From an uncultured Collinsella sp. (lineage in GTDB: Bacteria; Actinomycetota; Coriobacteriia; Coriobacteriales; Coriobacteriaceae), in NCBI GenBank assembly GCA_902475475.1, contig CABRZY010000065.1:1-8853 (forward strand): 8,853 bases of DNA, in the 5' to 3' direction. Shown here in pieces: positions 1 to 5,702 of this stretch. A model generated the notes under the pieces. That model was given only the letters and a program-made list of their open reading frames with translations. It did not search any database and was not told where the DNA came from. The translations under genes were made by a program, and so were the position numbers. Each line of letters opens with the position of its first letter. The stretch's first letter is position 1.

Positions 1-617
1 GTCTCGCGCAGCGGTGCGGTTTGCGGCGTGGCGATGTAGCCGGGCCCAATGCCGTTGCACTGGATATTGGCCTCGCCAAACTCCGAGCAGATGTTCTTGG
101 TGAGCATCTTGAGTCCGCCCTTGGCGGCGGCATAGCCGGCGATGGTCTCGCGGCCCAGCTCGCTCATCATCGAGCAGATGTTGATGATCTTGCCGTGACC
201 CTTGGCGATCATGCCGGGCAGGCAGGCCTTGGACACGATAAACGGTGCGTTGAGGTCAATATCGACGACGTGGCGGAAGTCCTCGGCGCTCATGTCGAGC
301 ATCGGGGTGCGCTGGATAACGCCGGCGTTGTTGACCAGGATGTCGGGCGTGGTGCCAAAGTCGGCCTCGATCTTGGCGATGAGCTCGGCGACGACGGCCT
401 CGTCGGTGACGTCTGCCACGTAACCATGAGTCTCAAAGCCCAGCTCGCGGTAGTGCTTCTCGGCCTCGGCTACCTTGTCGGCGTGACGTGCGTTAAAGGC
501 GATCTTGGCGCCAGCCTCTCCGAGCGCCTCGGCGATAGCCATGCCAATGCCATAGGTGGCGCCGGTTACCAGTGCGACCTTGCCGTCCAGACGGAAGCTG
601 TCCATAAGATCAGACAT
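1..617 (-). CDS. gno: Gluconate 5-dehydrogenase, SDR family (3' end outside window)
   Basis: Classical short-chain dehydrogenase that would interconvert D-gluconate and 5-keto-D-gluconate with NAD(P)(H) in the cytoplasm. The 205 visible residues contain the Rossmann motif TGATYGIG (18-25), NNAG (96-99), the catalytic Ser149, and Tyr162/Lys166 in YAAAK. The stretch GIGPGYIATPQTAPLRE (189-205) is, from memory, characteristic of Gram-positive gluconate 5-dehydrogenases and separates it from generic SDRs or KduD. The family is about 260-270 residues, so roughly 60 C-terminal residues lie left of the window. The start at 617 is supported by GAAAGGA just upstream; a second ATG four codons in is less well placed. 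Next to it are remnants of a gluconate regulator and permease and an IlvD/Edd dehydratase, which fits sugar-acid catabolism. Phe codons are mostly TTT (5 of 7), unlike the genes right of 3398. 2-Deoxy-gluconate dehydrogenase is the main alternative. Confidence 0.9.
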   Translation of the reverse strand, partial: MSDLMDSFRLDGKVALVTGATYGIGMAIAEALGEAGAKIAFNARHADKVAEAEKHYRELGFETHGYVADVTDEAVVAELIAKIEADFGTTPDILVNNAGVIQRTPMLDMSAEDFRHVVDIDLNAPFIVSKACLPGMIAKGHGKIINICSMMSELGRETIAGYAAAKGGLKMLTKNICSEFGEANIQCNGIGPGYIATPQTAPLRE

Positions 618-635
618 AGCGATCCTTTCAAAAGA

Positions 636-643
636 AACGTTCA
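636..643. promoter_or_regulatory. Operator-like half site at the gno start
   Basis: AACGTTCA here repeats the core of the perfect palindrome at 723-734 and lies where gno transcription would begin, just downstream of the candidate -10 box. Its centre (AACGTT, 636-641) is exactly 90 bases from that of the upstream site. The central CG with flanking A/T resembles LacI-family operators. Repressor binding is inference. Confidence 0.35.
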
Positions 644-645
644 TC

Positions 646-676
646 TATATAAGTCTTGCTTTTCATACAAGGTCAG
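646..676 (-). promoter_or_regulatory. Candidate gno promoter
   Basis: On the minus strand CTGACC (671-676, -35-like) is followed after 19 bases by TATATA (646-651, -10-like), about 30 bases upstream of the gno ATG. Each hexamer matches 4 of 6 consensus bases and the spacer is long, so this is tentative. The surrounding AT-rich stretch (about 620-760) is the only promoter-like region before gno. Confidence 0.35.
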
Positions 677-722
677 TATAGGAGAAGAGGAGGATTTAAA
701 AATCAGATTCTCCTAAAATCAG

Positions 723-734
723 GTGAACGTTCAC
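723..734. promoter_or_regulatory. Perfect palindrome GTGAACGTTCAC, candidate operator
   Basis: Twelve-base perfect inverted repeat in the AT-rich region between gno and the gntR remnant, about 105 bases upstream of the gno start codon. Its core is shared with the site at 636-643. The form, centred on CG, is typical of LacI-family operators rather than FadR-type GntR sites (TGGTnnnACCA type), so the regulator may not be the broken neighbour. No regulator of that class is visible in the window. Confidence 0.45.
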
Positions 735-777
735 TTTTAAAAGGTAAACGGTGATATCGCCCTTGCCGCGCGGACGT

Positions 778-1163
778 TTATTCGCTCTGTTCCTGCGTGC
801 CCTCCGCGATCATGTTGCGGTTGTACACCAGATGCAAATACATCGCGTCGTGCGCTGCGGTGGGGTTGCGCGCGGCGATGGCATCGGCCACGCCACGGTG
901 GGTGCGGATGGTCTCCTCAACCAGCTTTTTGCCGGTCACGTCAATAAACAGGGGGACAGACGCCTTGAGCACGCCCATCAGGCGGGGAACGACGAGGTTT
1001 CCGGAGCTCTCGGCAATGGCATTGTGGAACGCGGTGTCGGCGGCGGAGTAATCCTCACCGGCCTCGGCCAGGCGCTCGGATTTGTCGCAGAGCTCTTTGA
1101 TACGGACGACCTGGTCGTTGGTTGCGTGCTCGGCCGCCATGCGTGCCATCTGCGGCGGCGCCA
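778..1163 (-). pseudogene. FadR-type GntR regulator, C-terminal (FCD) half only
   Basis: About 125 residues ending in TAA at 778 form a FadR C-terminal ligand-binding domain. The core reads AADTAFHNAIAESSGN, which carries the D-x3-H metal-site pair; further His residues follow in IRTHRGV and MYLHL. These Asp/His positions are the usual metal or ligand site of FCD domains. The N-terminal winged-helix DNA-binding domain (about 70-90 residues) is missing. Upstream of roughly 1155-1165 the frame stays open, but it is antisense to the GntP remnant and does not resemble a GntR protein, so the ATG at 1267-1269 is not a genuine start. A protein made from this fragment could not bind DNA as the family does. 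Position beside gno and gntP suggests it once sensed gluconate or a derivative. Confidence 0.85.
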
Positions 1164-1318
1164 CGGCGCTCTCGCACGTCAACGATGCCGGTTTTTGGAT
1201 GTGCTCCTCGTTCCTGGAGATTGACGAGAAGACCACCCTCAAGTCCTGGACCGTTATGGAGACGCTCATCGGCCTTTCGGGTCTTGCCTGCGCCCTGGTG
1301 ATTTCGTTCTTCGCCTAG
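1152..1318 (+). pseudogene. GntP-family gluconate permease, C-terminal remnant
   Basis: The plus strand encodes GGATALSHVNDAGFWMCSSF followed by residues ending LKSWTVMETLIGLSGLACALVISFFA and a TAG at 1316-1318. SHVNDAGFW, the KTWTVMET-like segment and a final hydrophobic helix are hallmarks of the C-terminus of GntP/GntT gluconate:H+ symporters (about 420-450 residues, inner membrane). Only about 50-55 residues remain; upstream sequence in this frame is antisense to the gntR remnant. No start codon or ribosome site belongs to this fragment, so it is non-functional. Loss of the transporter leaves the flanking gluconate enzymes without an importer in this window. Confidence 0.87.
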
Positions 1319-1341
1319 TTCGCGTAGCTAAGCATCTTTCG

Positions 1342-1358
1342 CCGAGTGCATCGCTCGG
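1342..1358 (+). terminator. Weak hairpin after the gntP remnant
   Basis: CCGAGTG (1342-1348) pairs with CGCTCGG (1352-1358) across a CAT loop, seven pairs including one G-U. A short CATTTTC follows at about 1363-1369. It sits 24 bases after the gntP stop, where a terminator is expected, but lacks a proper U-tract. Confidence 0.35.
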
Positions 1359-1382
1359 TACCCATTTTCACCTGATTCATTA

Positions 1383-1395
1383 ACCAACGATTGGT
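1383..1395. promoter_or_regulatory. Inverted repeat ACCAA-N3-TTGGT upstream of the dehydratase
   Basis: Perfect 5-bp half-sites separated by CGA, 32 bases before the dehydratase ATG, followed by ACAACC, so that TGGT-ACA-ACC also resembles a FadR-family GntR site (TGGTnnnACCA type). It may be the former operator of the now-truncated GntR regulator. I saw no convincing -35/-10 pair beside it. Confidence 0.35.
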
Positions 1396-1426
1396 ACAAC
1401 CGTTCAAACCAAAAGAGGAGAGCATT

Positions 1427-3205
1427 ATGGACGAGAAGACCAAGGCACAGATTCAGCAGGAGGCAGCCGACTTGGTTGCCAAGCTGCAGCCGCGTTCCGG
1501 CAAGTTCCGCACCATCAGCCCCGAGATGGACCCGCTGCGTCTGGGGTCTGGCTGGACCATCGAGGATCTGGACAAGCCGCAGGTCATTATCGAGTCGACG
1601 TTCGGCGACTCGCACCCGGGTTCTGCCGGCCTGTTTGAGTTGGTCGAGGAGGTCCGTGCCGGCGTTGCCGAGGCTGGCGGTCATGGTGCCCGTTACTTCT
1701 GCACCGATATCTGCGACGGCGAGGCCCAGGGCCACGACGGCATCAACTACTCGCTGCCCAGTCGCGACATGATCGCCAACATGATCGAGATTCATGCCAA
1801 GGCCACCCCGTTCGACGCTGGCGTCTTTGTTGCCAGCTGCGATAAGGGCCTGCCTGCGAACCTTATGGCCATGGGCCGCATCAACATCCCCTCCATCGTC
1901 GTTACCGGCGGTGTCATGGATGCAGGCCCCGACCTGTTGACCCTGGAGCAGCTCGGTGCGATTTCTGCCCGCTACGAGCGCGGCGAGATCTCTCGCGAGG
2001 AACTTGAGTTTGCCAAGCACAACGCATGCCCCAGCTGCGGCGCCTGCTCGTTTATGGGCACCGCGTCGACCATGCAGGTTACCGCCGAGGCTCTGGGCCT
2101 TATGCTGCCCGGTACCGCCCTGCTACCCGCAACCAGTTCCGACCTGCGTGAGTTTGCGCGCGAGGCCGGCCGTCAGTCCGTGTGGCTCTCCGAGCACAAC
2201 CTGTGCCCCCGCGACATCGTGACCAAGGAATCCTTCGAGAACCTCATCATGGTCCACGGCGCCATCTCCGGTTCCACCAATTCGCTACTGCACATCCCCG
2301 CGATCGCCCGCGAGTTTGGCATCGAGATGTCCGCCGACGATTTCGATCGCCTGCACCGTGGCGCCCACTACCTGCTCAACGTTCGCCCCGCAGGCGAATG
2401 GCCGGCGCAGTTCTTCTACTATGCAGGTGGCGTGCCGCGCATCATGGAGGAGATCAAGTCGATGCTTCACCTCGATGTCATGACCGTCACCGGCAAGACT
2501 CTCGGCGAGAACCTCGAGGACCTCAAGAACAACGGTTACTACGAGAAGTGCGGTCGTTACCTTGAGAAGTGGAATCTCAAGCGCGAGGACATCATCCGTC
2601 CGTTTGACCAGGCTTTTGGTACCGACGGCTCTATCGCCATCCTCCACGGCAACCTTGCCCCCGAGGGCGCCGTTGTCAAGCACACCGTCGTCCCGCGCGA
2701 GATGTTCCAGGCTACGCTCAAGGCCCGTCCGTTCGACTGCGAGGAGGACGCCATTCACGCCGTCCTGACGCACGAGGTCAAGCCCGGCGATGCCGTTATC
2801 ATTCGCTATGAGGGCCCCAAGGGTTCCGGTATGCCCGAGATGTTCTACACCACCGAGGCTATCGCCAGCGATCCCGAGCTGGGTGCGAGCATTGCCCTGA
2901 TCACCGATGGCCGCTTCTCCGGCGCCTCCAAGGGCCCGGCTATCGGTCATGTTTCGCCCGAGGCTGCCGTGGGCGGCCCGATTGCCCTGATCGAGGAGGG
3001 CGACCTTATCCAGATCAACATCCCCGAGCGCTCGCTGTCTATCGTGGGCATCGCCGGCAAGGAGATGGAGCCGGCCGAGGTTGACGCCGTCCTGGCCGAG
3101 CGTCGAGCCGCTTGGAAACCCAAGGCTAATCGCTATACCTCCGGCACGCTCAAGTTCTTTACCGAGCATGCAGTTTCCGCCATTCAGGGTGGCTACATGG
3201 AGTAG
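1427..3205 (+). CDS. IlvD/Edd-family dehydratase, probably sugar-acid (gluconate-type) dehydratase
   Basis: A 592-residue iron-sulfur dehydratase. The start at 1427 follows AGAGGAG by seven bases; an in-frame TTG at 1391 would add 12 unlikely residues. Family motifs: CDGEAQGHDG with SLPSRD (96-114), SCDKGLPA (137-144), CPSCGACSFMGTASTM (201-216), and near the C-terminus TDGRFSGAS and IGHVSPEAA. Automatic annotation would probably say dihydroxy-acid dehydratase (branched-chain amino acids). However, the usual first cluster cysteine (…PCN/PCH…) is replaced by HPGSAG (63-68), and CDKGLPA resembles, from memory, sugar-acid dehydratases such as E. coli YjhG/YagF. With gno and gntP next door, dehydration of gluconate or a related aldonate to a 2-keto-3-deoxy acid is more likely. 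Cys138 and Cys207 remain as probable cluster ligands, with Cys96 a possible third. The gene looks intact. Phe codons are mixed (9 TTT of 22). Confidence 0.88.
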   Translation: MDEKTKAQIQQEAADLVAKLQPRSGKFRTISPEMDPLRLGSGWTIEDLDKPQVIIESTFGDSHPGSAGLFELVEEVRAGVAEAGGHGARYFCTDICDGEAQGHDGINYSLPSRDMIANMIEIHAKATPFDAGVFVASCDKGLPANLMAMGRINIPSIVVTGGVMDAGPDLLTLEQLGAISARYERGEISREELEFAKHNACPSCGACSFMGTASTMQVTAEALGLMLPGTALLPATSSDLREFAREAGRQSVWLSEHNLCPRDIVTKESFENLIMVHGAISGSTNSLLHIPAIAREFGIEMSADDFDRLHRGAHYLLNVRPAGEWPAQFFYYAGGVPRIMEEIKSMLHLDVMTVTGKTLGENLEDLKNNGYYEKCGRYLEKWNLKREDIIRPFDQAFGTDGSIAILHGNLAPEGAVVKHTVVPREMFQATLKARPFDCEEDAIHAVLTHEVKPGDAVIIRYEGPKGSGMPEMFYTTEAIASDPELGASIALITDGRFSGASKGPAIGHVSPEAAVGGPIALIEEGDLIQINIPERSLSIVGIAGKEMEPAEVDAVLAERRAAWKPKANRYTSGTLKFFTEHAVSAIQGGYME

Positions 3206-3274
3206 CGCACGTACGCATCGAATTTCTCCTCTCATAGATGTGCGGCACAAAGAGCCCCGAGTTCAGCCACGTCA

Positions 3275-3301
3275 CCGGGGCGCGTTGTTCAGCGCCGCCG
3301 G
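3275..3301 (+). terminator. Bulged GC hairpin downstream of the dehydratase
   Basis: CCGGGGCGC pairs with GCGCC-(bulged G)-CCGG over an 8-base loop, about 70 bases after the dehydratase stop. No U-tract follows, so it is only a weak terminator candidate. Confidence 0.25.
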
Positions 3302-3336
3302 GGCGCTCCACTCAAACGACAAGAGACGTCTTACGC

Positions 3337-3378
3337 AAGCGCCCGCGTCCGTGGATAAAACCACGGGCGTGGGCGCTT
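3337..3378. terminator. Long convergent hairpin between the dehydratase and ArsC-like genes
   Basis: An 18-base arm (3337-3354) pairs with 3361-3378 over the loop ATAAAA, with every position paired if two G-U wobbles are allowed. It lies 19 bases past the stop of the minus-strand ArsC-like gene and about 130 bases past the plus-strand dehydratase stop, as expected of a shared bidirectional terminator. U-tracts are poor on both sides (CTTTATT on plus). Confidence 0.6.
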
Positions 3379-3380
3379 CA

Positions 3381-3410
3381 CTTTATTCCCAGCCGCTTTA
3401 TTCCCAGCCC
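3381..3410. repeat. 15-bp tandem duplication over the 3' end of the ArsC-like gene
   Basis: CTTTATTCCCAGCC at 3381-3394 recurs at 3396-3409, a 15-base period. Read on the minus strand, it duplicates the last codons Gly-Trp-Glu and the TAA, so a second in-frame stop and tail sit just beyond the true stop. The protein is unaffected. Confidence 0.8.
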
Positions 3411-3739
3411 TTCCACACGTCAGGCTCGTAGCCAACGGTTGCCTGGCGGCCGTTGCGAACGATGGGCTCACGAAGAATCTGCTGGTTATCGAGCACCTTT
3501 TCGAACTTCTGGTCGGCAGCAAGATACTGTACGAGCGCAACCGTGTCGGCATCTTTCGCCTTTGGATCGATCACAGCGTCGATCCCGCCGACGGCGCGCG
3601 CCACGCTTTCGAGCTCGCCTTTGCTCATCCCCTTTTCCTTCAAGCCGATGAACTGGAACTTCACACGACGTTCCTTGAAATAGCGCTGCGCCTTCTTAGT
3701 ATCGAAGCTTTTCTTCGTGCCGAATATCTGGATGTTCAT
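3398..3739 (-). CDS. ArsC/Spx-family (thioredoxin-fold) protein lacking the catalytic cysteine
   Basis: A 113-residue protein, the usual length for ArsC/Spx/YffB proteins. The N-terminal strand and loop MNIQIFGTKKSFDTKKAQRY match the family pattern (…CxxCKKA…), and RVKFQFIGLKEKGMSK and the late ILREPIVRNGRQATVGY (88-104) match the conserved Arg-x-Pro segment. The nucleophilic cysteine expected around residues 11-12 is replaced by Ser-Phe, and the protein has no cysteine at all. It therefore cannot act as a thiol arsenate reductase; a binding or regulatory role, as for Spx-like proteins, is possible but unproven. The start at 3739 has AAGG about nine bases upstream. The gene is single, convergent with the dehydratase. 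All six Phe codons are TTC, matching the exporter operon rather than the left block. Confidence 0.82.
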   Translation of the reverse strand: MNIQIFGTKKSFDTKKAQRYFKERRVKFQFIGLKEKGMSKGELESVARAVGGIDAVIDPKAKDADTVALVQYLAADQKFEKVLDNQQILREPIVRNGRQATVGYEPDVWKGWE

Positions 3740-4023
3740 ACGTACTGCCTTCGCTCAATTCTCGTCCGTCCATGATACGACAAGGGAGCCGAGCAAAAAC
3801 AGAGCAGGCGGAGATGGAGGAGGACGGCGACCGACCGTCGGCAAGAGTCGGCCGGATCGGACTGGCGCCCAGCGCGCGCCGGCGACACGCTCGCAGCTGC
3901 ACACATAGCCGATGTACAAGCTCGCCGCGGCGTTCCCTCGCCCCGCGGTGTGGCGATAGAGAAGCACGCCACCCGTCAACGATGGCGCCTCGGTGAAGAA
4001 AATCAACGTCTGGGTTACATCCC
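3740..4023. other. GC-rich intergenic stretch with no supported gene
   Basis: About 280 bases upstream of both the ArsC-like gene (minus) and the exporter leader (plus). Open frames on both strands here (for example 3755-4006 minus) give low-complexity Arg/Pro/Ala-rich or otherwise unrecognisable peptides with no convincing ribosome site. A short palindrome (CCGAC-C-GTCGG) lies near 3830. The ArsC-like promoter should be in this stretch, but I could not pick it out. Confidence 0.5.
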
Positions 4024-4052
4024 TTGAAAGGGGCGAAGACGGCTGCTAGAAT
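4024..4052 (+). promoter_or_regulatory. Strong extended -10 promoter for the exporter operon
   Basis: TTGAAA (4024-4029, 5 of 6 consensus) is separated by exactly 17 bases from TAGAAT (4047-4052, 5 of 6), which is preceded by TGC, an extended -10 element. Transcription would start near 4059, giving a leader of about 200 bases before the exporter ATG at 4260. This is the best promoter in the window. Confidence 0.72.
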
Positions 4053-4259
4053 ACCTCCCCGCTATGAAGGATTTGACCAAAGCATACATCGCAATTCGGC
4101 GGCCCCTGGTATACGGGGCCTCTCCTGTTGTTCCCCAAGTGCGCTCTGAGCAGCCGCTTTCTTCCTGTCGAATCTGATGCACGCATAGCACGTGCATGTT
4201 ATTTCGCCCGTGGGCCGGCGCGCCTTCGGCGAAGAATCGAATAGATACGAAGGAAGCTT
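4053..4259 (+). promoter_or_regulatory. Structured ~200-nt leader of the MFS exporter
   Basis: Between the promoter and the exporter are GGCCCC/GGGGCC (4101-4120, 8-base loop) and ATGCACG/CGTGCAT (4177-4197, 7-base loop, followed by GTTATTTCG). A small GC hairpin around CGCCTTCGGCG lies just before the exporter ribosome site, AAGGAAG (4250-4256). I recognised no known riboswitch consensus. A long leader with hairpins and a possible upstream ORF is the usual layout for attenuation control of drug-resistance genes; that role is inference. Confidence 0.45.
4064..4177 (+). CDS. Possible 37-codon leader peptide
   Basis: An ATG about five bases after the predicted transcription start opens a frame beginning MKDLTKAYIAIRRPLVYG and ending in TGA at 4175-4177. 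The stop overlaps the base of the 4177-4197 hairpin, and the frame runs through the 4101-4120 hairpin. It has no room for a Shine-Dalgarno site, so translation would be nearly leaderless, which occurs in Actinobacteria. It resembles no protein I know. It could be a chance frame. Confidence 0.25.
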   Translation: MKDLTKAYIAIRRPLVYGASPVVPQVRSEQPLSSCRI

Positions 4260-5699
4260 ATGTCTGATAATTGTACGGTCGCGCCCGCCAATGGGCGCAT
4301 TACCGGTACCCAGATCCGCATCGTCGCGGTCGTCGTCCTGGGTGCCTTCTTGGCGCTACTGAACCAAACGGTGATGTCGCCTGCGCTGCCGGTCATCATG
4401 TCCGATTTCGCCATCGATGCCTCGACTGCCCAGTGGATCATGTCCATATACCCGCTGGTGAGCGGCATCATGGTCCCCGTTTCGGCGTTCCTTATCGACA
4501 AGTTCAGCACCCGCGCGCTATTCTTCGGGGCGACGCTGGTGTTCGCGCTGGGCACGCTGCTGTGCGCCGCAGCCCCTGATTTCCTGTTCCTCATCATCGG
4601 TCGCGTGTTGCAAGCGGCGGGCTCAGGCGTGCTCATGCCGCTTGTCTCGGTGGTTCCCATGCTGGTGTTCCCCGTCGAGAAACGAGGAACGGCTATGGGC
4701 ATGGCGGGCATCGTCATGTCGGCGGGTCCCGCGGTCGGCCCCGTCGTAGGCGGCGCGGTGATCGACACGTACGGCTGGCGCACCATGATCGGCGCCATCG
4801 TCCCCCTCGCAATTCTCGTGCTGGTGCTGGGCGTGTTCATGCTGAAAAACGTGGGCGAGCTGAAGAACCCCAAGCTCGACCTGCCCTCGGTCGTCCTCTC
4901 CACCATCGCCTTCGGCGGACTTCTCTACGGGTTCTCGAGCGCCTCGTCGATGGGTTGGGGCAACCCCGTGGTGCTCGGCTCGATCGTCGCGGGTGTCGTG
5001 TGCTTGGTGCTGTTCGTCGTACGCCAGGGCAAAATCGAGGACCCGCTGCTTCAACTGGGCACGCTCAAGACGCGCGAGTTCCGCGTGGCCGCCATCATCG
5101 TCACGCTCATCAACGCCGCATGCCTGGTCACCAACACGCTGTTGCCGTTGCTGCTGCAAACCTCGCTTGGCGCTTCGGCCTTCGAAACCGGCATGGCCAT
5201 GCTTCCCGCCGCGGCGGTGGGCATCATCATCAGCCCTATCTCCGGCGTGGTGTTCGACAAGTTCGGTCCGCGTGCCATCTCGATCGTCGGCCTGGCCCTC
5301 ATGACCGGCGCCCTGTTCCTGCTCTCGCTTTCGACGGTAAACACGCCCATCTTGGTGGTTGCGCTGTTCTGCATGCTGCAGTCCGCCGGCCAGTCGCTCG
5401 CGAACATGCCGGTGAACACATGGGGTGTCAATGCCTTGAAAAATGACATGATCGCCCACGGCAACGCCATCGCGAACACCGGCCGCCAGGTCGCCGGCGG
5501 TTTGTGCACGGCGCTCATCATCACGGTCATGACAAGCGTCACCGCGTCGGCCGGCGTCGATGCGAGCATCCAAGTAGCCACCGCCGTGGGCGCGGGCGTC
5601 GCTTACAAGGTGTGCGCGGCAATCGGCCTCGTTTCCCTTATCTGCGCCATATTCAGCGTGCGCACCAAGAAAACCGCACCGAAAACGAAGGAGGCATAA
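4260..5699 (+). CDS. MFS drug exporter, DHA2 family (EmrB/QacA/LmrB type, 14 TM)
   Basis: A 479-residue inner-membrane proton-coupled exporter. Hydrophobic segments run through the whole length in a pattern consistent with 14 helices. TM1 carries LNQTVMSPALPVI, the DHA2 motif, with Asn where QacA-type pumps have Asp. FLIDKFSTR after TM2 is the motif A loop, GRVLQAAGSGVLMPL is TM4, and GPAVGPVVGGAVIDTYGWR (about 157-175) is the antiporter motif C. A second DKFGPR loop repeats motif A in the C-terminal half. The tail is Lys-rich. The start is set by AAGGAAG four bases upstream of ATG. The next gene begins three bases after the stop, with its ribosome site inside this gene. Substrate is unknown; multidrug, lincosamide-like or bile-related compounds are typical for the family. 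All 21 Phe codons are TTC. Confidence 0.9.
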   Translation: MSDNCTVAPANGRITGTQIRIVAVVVLGAFLALLNQTVMSPALPVIMSDFAIDASTAQWIMSIYPLVSGIMVPVSAFLIDKFSTRALFFGATLVFALGTLLCAAAPDFLFLIIGRVLQAAGSGVLMPLVSVVPMLVFPVEKRGTAMGMAGIVMSAGPAVGPVVGGAVIDTYGWRTMIGAIVPLAILVLVLGVFMLKNVGELKNPKLDLPSVVLSTIAFGGLLYGFSSASSMGWGNPVVLGSIVAGVVCLVLFVVRQGKIEDPLLQLGTLKTREFRVAAIIVTLINAACLVTNTLLPLLLQTSLGASAFETGMAMLPAAAVGIIISPISGVVFDKFGPRAISIVGLALMTGALFLLSLSTVNTPILVVALFCMLQSAGQSLANMPVNTWGVNALKNDMIAHGNAIANTGRQVAGGLCTALIITVMTSVTASAGVDASIQVATAVGAGVAYKVCAAIGLVSLICAIFSVRTKKTAPKTKEA

Positions 5700-5702
5700 G
5701 CG

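Noticed and set aside
1164..1269. N-terminal extension of the gntR fragment up to an ATG at 1269
   Set aside because: It is antisense to the GntP remnant and does not resemble a winged-helix domain.
1328..2020. 230-codon minus-strand frame opposite the dehydratase start
   Set aside because: Shadow frame covering conserved dehydratase codons.
2285..3250. 321-codon minus-strand frame opposite the dehydratase
   Set aside because: Shadow of a clear conserved gene; no recognisable domain or ribosome site.
3755..4006. Minus-strand frames upstream of the ArsC-like gene
   Set aside because: No family resemblance or ribosome site; composition fits GC-rich noise.
4053..4259. Known riboswitch or T-box in the exporter leader
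   Set aside because: No recognisable consensus elements were seen; left as an undefined structured leader.
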